Assembly (NCBI GenBank): GCA_948099385.1
Contig: CANUEZ040000140.1
Span: forward strand, 3,348,001-3,412,000
DNA length: 64,000 nucleotides
Source: Fasciola hepatica
Lineage: Eukaryota > Platyhelminthes > Trematoda > Plagiorchiida > Fasciolidae
Direction: 5' to 3'
Part shown: positions 57,210-64,000 of the stretch, piece after piece
How the letters are laid out: each line of letters begins with the position of its first letter
Numbering within the stretch: position 1 is the stretch's first letter
Translations under genes and position numbers: made by a program
Notes under the pieces: generated by a model
The model's input: the letters and a program-made list of their open reading frames with translations, nothing else
Told to the model about the DNA's origin: nothing
Database searches by the model: none

Positions 57210-58330
57210 CAATGGAATCGCTTTTACAGCACTTTACTTAGATATGTCAAATGCATTTGACTGCGTGTCACACCCATATATTTTGGTCACTTTCCGATCG
57301 TGTGGCATCACTGACCCCTTACTATCTTGGATCGCTTCATACTTGTCCAATCGCTCTCAGGTTGTCCTAATCATTGTACACCGTTCCAGGCCTAAACCGG
57401 TTAAAAGCGCTGTTATACAGTTGAGCTTCTTTGGCCTTCTGCTTTTCATCATGTATATGAATGACATTCCTCTCACTGAGCCATGGCACTCCATTTCGTT
57501 TTGCTGACGACATTAGGATTTTCTGCTCTTTCAAGCCTGGATGGTTTGCCTCAGCTATCCTAAACATCTCTGAAGATATATCTGCACTCTATGGATGGTG
57601 CTCAACTTGGCAGATGAACCTTTTACGCTGACAAATGTGAGGTTCTTATATATAAACGCAAGCCACCTCCAGGAGCTATAGTCGTTTGTGGCTCAACCAT
57701 TGCTAGCAAGCAGGTCGTTCGGGACCTTGGCATAGGCTATTCCTGCGCATTCAACTTCTCGAAATATTTGGCCCTCCAAGTCGCTGAGGCCAGAAAGTGC
57801 TCAGGGCTAATACTTTTCTCCTTCGGACTTGGACTGCAGTCTCTTCCTCTATGAAACACATGCCAGGCCTCCAGTAGAATACTGTCCGTTGGTCCTTTCT
57901 TGAGTGCGCAATTCAGACGGAAATAGTATCAAATCAGTCCAGCAAAGTTTTACCAAACGGTTGACTAGGTAAAGCTCACCTCTCACTTAAAAGAAAAATG
58001 CTCATTTTTTGAACTAGACCCTTTATTACTTCACCACACGAAACTGAACCTTATCCTTCTGTTTAATACCTTTTGCAGCCGATCATATATTTCCAATTTA
58101 CTGCTCCTGTTTCTGGCTATCCATAACGTCTTAGGACTTTTACCCTTTCAACCCTGACTACCAACACTAGCTTACGTTTACACTTCTTCCGCACAGTGTC
58201 TCTAACTAGTGGGCCAAACTACCCTCAGAATTGTTCTGTTTCACATCCAGCCATCGGTTTGGAAATGCACTGGCTCAGTTACACAAGGTTGCCCAAAACT
58301 TACTGCTGCTCATCGTAAACACACCCGATA
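57210..58330 (+). mobile_element. LINE family A copy, reverse transcriptase second half, 5' part missing
   Basis: Starts abruptly at the inner edge of the left arm with NGIAFTALYLDMSNAFDCVSH (57,212-57,270), then CGITDPLLSWIASYLSNRSQ, LLFIMYMNDI and, after a frame change, RFADDIRIF (57,497, ADD intact). Later come RPPVEYCPLVL (57,860) and QQSFTKRLTR (57,940). It begins at the very motif where the minus-strand LINE at 61,834-63,410 stops. Many frame changes. Confidence 0.75.
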
Positions 58331-58469
58331 GCCAAGCCTCTGAGAAGTGTGCAGACTTTTGAATTGTGCGGACACCAGCAGTCTACAACAGATGAAACTG
58401 AGTGAAAATTCTTGGTCTGTCTTCCTTCTACAATCGAAAAGTTGTCCCAGACACTCATTGATCAATATT

Positions 58470-60299
58470 GCTTACTTTTTAAATCAATTCGTGTTTATCC
58501 TACGCTGAGAGCACCTCAGACTGCGTTTCTCTGTTTTTTCTTTATTTCCAGACCTTCATTCCTGCGCATCTTTCTCTCGATAACTGTTAGCACCCTGGAG
58601 ACCACGCCAGTCACTAAACTGGCGTGTGCTTTCACCTGTGCATAGGCCAGTCGCATGCTATCACACTCACACCCCCTTGGTTAAGTTCCCAGATCCGCTG
58701 GCCCCTGGCCGCCCGATCAGGGACTACCTGATATTTGAGGCAATTTAGCCTCACCAAGGAAGCTCGTCGATCCCACAGGTGTTGGGAGCAGTAAAGTCCA
58801 CGGTTTTGGCCGATGCCCATCGGGGGTGCAGGTCCTCCGCAATGATGTGCGGGAGCAATTAGGCCAGAGAATGGCGCCTCCTGTCACCAGAAGTCATTTC
58901 CAGGTTAAGTGCACAGCGTACGGCCAACCTCATTTAATAGCACGGGTCGCCTATTGAAAACGCCGTCCGCAGCATCGTATCGCCACCAACCTTCGCCTCC
59001 TGTGACGTTCCTGATCAATATCCACAGTACTTTCGGTCCCGTTCCAAATTGCAATATGTTCACATTTTCGCTCGGCTTGGAAAATTACCCAGCTTATCAC
59101 CACTACCAACCTTTATCTCTACTGAATTTCTGTCTATCTGTCCGAATTTTTCACTTTTTCACCTTCATTCCATCTCTTCCAGTTACCGGACTCTGCACCT
59201 TGAAACATGAAACAGTCTCACTGTGAGGATTTATTTATTATGAACATCACTGTTCCTGATGAACTCTTGAGGTTATCAGTTATCCACTGGCCGATTTGCA
59301 TGTTGACACTCCAATCATCTAAACAGAATCATCACATTAGTATCGTTTCTCACCTGCCAACAATATCGCAAAGCACGAAGTGGTCGTCCTTGCGGAACTT
59401 TGTCAGCGTAACGCCAGCTCTCCTTCCAATCGCATTCTTCTCCGGTGATTCAGTCATTTGCATTTCCTGGCAGTCGCATTGGTAATGGATTGCTCACAGT
59501 CCAGAATATCAGTCGTTCGACTGCTTCCTCGGGAGCCCACGTCACACGTTCCTCAACGAATCTAACTATGCAATCATCTGCACTTCCTGACAGCTATTCA
59601 TATGAACTACTCTTATAAGAATCTATCAGTCCACAGTATTTACACCTGCCGCATCCACTTGGTTACCAACTTTTGACGCTCTCATGCCAGTTACCAAAGA
59701 ACCCATCCAAATCCAAAGTTATATCTCTTTTCACTCATCTAATAATCTCTATGGCTGTTCTAAGAAGGTAATACGGCCGGACACCAGAGCCAAAATTAGT
59801 TGAGCGCTTTTTCTATATATTTAGCTGAAAATCAACAACACATAATCTAGGTTTCCGTTAATCTGTTTATCTCTACAAGTTCTCCGGTTGGACTTTCTCC
59901 AAAGCACCCAGTAAACTATCTGCTCTTTTTGACAGTCACAACAAGGCATTACTTCTGGTTGAGTCCGTCGGATATCCAACTTCTATAACACTATGTTGCC
60001 CACTCTGTTGTCACTATGTAATCCTCATATGTCACTCCCATAGTCACTTAAGAAAAACCAAAAGTTGGAAACCAGCTCACTCAACTTTTACCTATTGCAG
60101 CTTTTTCTATCAATTTTCAACGATTGGACATCTACCACGGGCACCACTCCGTAGGCAGCTTCTTCAAATCTTCGCTGCAAATGAGCTATATGTATGCCAG
60201 GTCATCGATCGTTCTGTTGTGGACCTGATGCCCCATGTTAAACTCTTACCAGCGTATCGTGTTATGCGACCGTCTGCATGTGTTGAGAATTGCAAGTAT
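58470..60299 (+). repeat. Tail repeat X, copy 2 (old, diverged)
   Basis: 58,475-58,530 and 58,780-58,930 align with 55,315-55,370 and 55,560-55,700 in the same orientation ('ctgtcacca', 'gcgtacggccaacctcat' against 'gcgcacggccagccccat'). It follows the LINE at 57,210-58,330, as copy 1 follows the LINE at 52-55 kb. Similarity weakens after about 59,300. No coding motif. Confidence 0.5.
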
Positions 60300-61825
60300 A
60301 TAATTGTTTATTTCGGGTAACCCCGAGGTGTGCTGTAACGCAAGATCAAACGGCACGATTGGACGCAGAGTCCACATTCCAAGGGGGTGATTCAGGTATG
60401 TGCTCTCGATATTGTACAGAAGAAAGTATTTAAGTTACTCTTTAAGGCGGCGCCCGGCAAATTTGAACCCAAGGTCGGGTGGCCAAGCCGGCCAAGTCAG
60501 AGTAGAGCTGGTCGGTGGTAGTAGGCTCTTACTGAAATATTACAAAAAGAGGGACTGTGCAACGAGAGAATCAAACAGACTTGACGGAAGTTTTGTTCAC
60601 CTTCAGGAAAAAGAAGTTTTCAAAGGAGATGTCAGTCAGTTATAGCGCCCCGCGGAAGATGGCGCGGCTTTGGATTGGAAATCAGACGATGAAAGGAATG
60701 AATTTGCAGACAAAGAATAAGAAAAACCTTTCGAAGATTACTCTTGTAAGGTTCAGCGACCAAATATTGGCTGAGTCAGTTGAATACCCAGTGAAGGACT
60801 CATTTGTTGAGAGAGATTGCCTAGGTGATGGCGAAAGAAGTGGCCGGACGTAAACATGTGACCGTTGCGCACATTGTTTATTTTCATAAAGGTAGAATGT
60901 GATGCACCAAAATGGCAATGGGGACTGGGCGACATATCAATTTGTGATGCGTAGCCATGATAGTCGCAGATACACGGCTTGCAAAGGCGAGCATTCGAAG
61001 GACAAGTGAGTATTTACGCATGATAATCGTTATCTAAGGGCTGAAAATGATGACCAGAGAGATGCAAGGAGCAAACTTGTCTGAGAGGATTTACCAAGAT
61101 AGAATACCAAATATGAAAAGGCGCCAAAATCCAATGAATACGTTCGCGAAGTTGGGCGGTGAAGTAGTTGACAGGTGAAATACTATCTGTTGGTATTCCT
61201 TGTGAAAGTTGGATCACGTGATAGCGAAAGATCAAAACGCTGCGATACAGATGTCTCTCAGATGTGAATAAATAAGGAGGGCATGAATCTTCCCAAGGTG
61301 AAGATATTGCAATGCTACAGCCGTGTGGGCGAACAGAAGGACTGATAGAGAGAGCGAACTGTCTCAATATCGCCGACTGTTGGGATGCTCCAGATGACAA
61401 ATATTCCTCAGTGAAATATACTGTCTGGACATTGTGAGACGGAAGTGTGCGGCATCAATAAATGTGACCTTCTTCAAATATACCGATAACTGTGATAAAA
61501 AGGGCGAGTTTTATCTTGGGGATTGGTTAAGTTTGCGAATGGGACAAGCGAGTGGTTTGGCACGAATCCTCGGGAAAATGATCAAGAACGGTAAGCCGAG
61601 TACGGAAAAGGTCTTCTAACCCCGCGATAATTATGTGCTAGGGAAAGTAGATTTTGCCTGGCGTAAGAAGCCGTAAGTTAAGATGGCGACGATGGAGATG
61701 AGTACGATGAAACATAGGCGATAACCGGGGGTGATAGCCCCATACTTGCAACATTTCTGGTGTATAAATGTTTTTTCCCGTCCCCTTTGCTGGTGGATGG
61801 GGCTGGCCGTGCGCCGGACACCCAA
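60300..61825 (-). repeat. Right arm of the 1,526-bp inverted repeat (tail repeat X, copy 3)
   Basis: Inverted near-identical copy of 55,684-57,209. Beyond the outer edge the match falls at once to a short weak block (to about 61,833) and then to LINE reverse transcriptase sequence. So this is a 5'-truncated copy of repeat X sitting inside a LINE. AATGG flanks the insertion if the two LINE halves are joined (61,834-61,838 as CCATT, and 57,211-57,215). Confidence 0.9.
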
Positions 61826-61833
61826 CAATAAAA

Positions 61834-63410
61834 CCATTTTTTGCCGTCTCATTGTTGACATCTATGAATTGAAGCTGGCATTTTGCGCAAGACTCTTGCC
61901 GAAGGGAACCATGTGGTCGAGGGTAAAAATATTTAATACAGAGAAGTGGTTTACAAAGGGTTTTCTGACGATATTTTCTTTTAACTGAATGCGGATAGGT
62001 GTTTGAATTACGGAGCGGTACTTCGTTACCACCTACAGTGGGCCTTACTCGTGATGCGGGATTATTAATGAGCATTTCCAGTTTTCCGGTACCAGACCGG
62101 AATTCATCGATGGGGTAAAAGGTTTGAGTAGTAAGTAAGGTATGTCAAGTTCACCTTTAACTATTGCAGTTAGCTGTAAACCATGAGGCCCTGGGTAAGA
62201 CGGCTGATTGAAAGTGGCCAATAATTTGGAGGTAATCGATGCTGTAAATTCCATTGTAGGCCGAGTTAAAACGGTAACCGGGGAAGAGGGGGAGGGTCAA
62301 CATTTGTAATAGGGGCTATAATTGGGGCAGAGAATAAGTTGTAGGCCTCGGCTACGGCTAGGGAGGCAGGGGCGGGGACATTGCCTGTTGAAACGATGTG
62401 CAAGATATCTCTTTGATTAGTGAAGGCTCTGGCCTTGTGGAACAGGGACAGTCAAAGAGGTCTATGTGGGAGCCGCAGGGCCCTCAGTTCCTGGGTACGC
62501 GGTATAGTTTCTTTAGGCCTTGGAGTAGTAGAAAGCTGCAAATAAGTTGAGCAACAGCTGCGAAGTCGTATGTGATTTTATGACTTTTTGAAGTTTAGCG
62601 TACTTTGCTTGTAGAGCGGTGGTACAGGATTTCCTGTCATCCCATCTCGAGGGGAGGCACGTAATCTTCCCAAGACAACTGGAGACTTGTGAGCAGGAAA
62701 TATCTGTGGCTTAGTGTGGATCACCAAAGGGGGAAAACTCACTTTGGTCCGCTTGCTAAATGGTCGTATGGAGAAGCTCTCTGTGAGAAACATTAGAAGG
62801 TCTGATACAGAGTGGTTTTCGGATGGGCTGTGGGTGAGTGGGAAAGCAGCAGTTAACCGTATTGTGATCGCTACCAGGAAAACCTCGAGGGCTTGAGGCA
62901 ACTGTGTGAGAGAAGCCATGAGTGAAAAAGAGATCTGAATTGCTGCTTTCTCTCGTAGCATAGCGTATATGCTGCGCCCACCCTCACACGTTATCGGTTG
63001 GTACAAAGGGTAAAAGGTTAGAAGGTGCAGATAAAATCGGAAAACTATCTTAGGTAGGTTGAAGCCACCAGCAACAATCTTTACACTTCAGGGCAAAAAT
63101 GGGAGGTGTTCATATATATCAGTTAGGCTAGAGAGTCAAGAGGATTTTTCGCGTGATGGGTGGTAAACACATCCAACACGAAGCTTAGGGCTGGGAATGT
63201 GGACAGCAAGCCAAATCCAGTCTGAGATGGAGTCAAGTAGAGGGTGCCAAAATACTTCTGTACTAGAGGTGCGCTTGACAAATGCCAAGCATCCTCAGCA
63301 GGGCCGAGTTTTCCTATTTACTCTAAAGGCATTTCAGCCTGCAAGAGGAATCTGGTCTGTTGTGGTGTAATCTGTTAACCAAGTGTCAGTAAACAACACG
63401 TTATCTTAAT
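61834..63410 (-). mobile_element. LINE family A copy, endonuclease and first part of reverse transcriptase
   Basis: Minus-strand blocks: VLFTDTWLTDYTTTDQIPLAG (63,396 down; endonuclease 'itETWL...eip.aG'), GCVYHPSREKSS near 63,150 (usual YRPP), KIVAGGFNLPKIV near 63,075 (usual GDFN, second residue Gly). The linker is 63,006-62,300. LLLKPFTPSMNSGLVPENWK and CSLIIPHHE (62,140-62,048) lead into the reverse transcriptase, with HGSLRQESCAK and FIDVNNETAKNG ending at 61,834. Endonuclease-to-RT spacing is about 1,030-1,050 bp, as in the LINE at 52-55 kb. Confidence 0.75.
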
Positions 63411-64000
63411 CAGAACCAGTGGCCAGTTATTGTAAGAGCCGAATCCCGCCCATGACGGATCGGGTATTGAAAGGACCGGCGAGATCCCGTCATTAGTATT
63501 TCGTTTTGGAGAATTTGGTTGTCCAAGTAGGTTGTGTATTGCGAATTCGTGGTCTGACTAGAGGGTCCGTACGTGGGTGACAAATCAGCACCGACAGTTG
63601 AAGAGTTTGGTCTGTAAGCTGGTTGGTAGTGTGGTGCGCTATGGGAAACAGAAAAGCCGGTGATGCTATGGTGTCTGGCCACGCCAAAGTGCGATGTAGT
63701 TGCGCCCTTAAGGATGTGACGGATGGTTGAAATCACTGTTGAAATCACAAGCACAGACGGCAACGCTGAAGCTCTTTCCACTACGGGTTTGCTGTTTTGG
63801 GTTTTCGCCACAGTCGACCTATTTCCAATGGGTTTTTAGGATCTCTTTGAGAGGGCCTTTCCGGTGTGTTGGTAGAAGACTATGTTGCAGTCCCAGTTCG
63901 ATGGCAAGGAAAGTGCGTGGGCTCCTGAAGGCCAGACTGAGAGGGGTATACTGATGCCAAAAGGGCTATGAGGGTAGTAGGTGTTCTGGTTGAGGTCCTG
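63411..64000. other. Unassigned; upstream side of a minus-strand LINE
   Basis: Lies 5' of the LINE endonuclease and may be ORF1 or leader sequence. A 133-codon minus frame (63,811-63,410) is unrecognised. Confidence 0.35.

Noticed and set aside
55640..61850. Inverted arms as terminal inverted repeats of one DNA transposon
   Set aside because: No transposase in the spacer, no matching target duplication at the outer edges, and the left arm continues into more repeat X sequence.

Overview
The window is eukaryotic DNA built almost entirely from transposable elements; I recognise no host gene, rRNA, tRNA or CRISPR array. Two intact-length copies of a Ty3/Gypsy element have a C-H-C-C Gag zinc knuckle and a primer-binding site matching tRNA-Trp. 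Both traits are known from the CsRn1 lineage, described from the liver fluke Clonorchis sinensis. With BEL/Pao elements and many CR1/Jockey-group LINEs, this points to a parasitic flatworm. That is an inference; CsRn1-like elements also occur in some insects.

Layout. 0.8-9.2 kb: a chain of decayed minus-strand LINE fragments. 11.5-22.3 kb: LINE pieces and copies of a dispersed purine-rich repeat, called tail repeat X here. 22,298-32,831: Gypsy copy 2 (minus), interrupted at 23,380-30,070 by a complete BEL/Pao element (also minus) with a 5-bp target duplication CTGTG. 32.8-36.5 kb: purine-rich repeat X with TA microsatellites and a 127-bp direct duplication. 36.5-37.2 kb: plus-strand LINE. 38.8-40.6 kb: an older, different BEL/Pao remnant. 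41,298-46,731: Gypsy copy 1 (plus), with 308-bp LTRs and target duplication AATA. 47.4-48.1 kb: LINE. 50.7-55.1 kb: the best preserved LINE (ORF1 and ORF2). 55.7-61.8 kb: two near-identical 1,526-bp inverted arms around a 3.1-kb spacer. 61.8-63.4 kb: the 5' part of another LINE.

The LTR elements carry the usual parts: Gag, protease, reverse transcriptase, RNase H, integrase. In Gypsy, Gag and Pol overlap and are joined by a textbook -1 frameshift signal, GGGAAAC followed after 6 nt by a stem-loop. No element looks able to move: both Gypsy copies share a TGA at a conserved tryptophan of Pol, copy 2 has lost integrase, and the BEL polyprotein has four in-frame stops.

The most informative structure is at 55-63 kb. 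A LINE reverse transcriptase is cut inside one motif, and its two halves lie on opposite strands at the two ends of the inverted-repeat region. This fits insertion of a repeat-X copy into the LINE, followed by inversion of the spacer by recombination between the arms.
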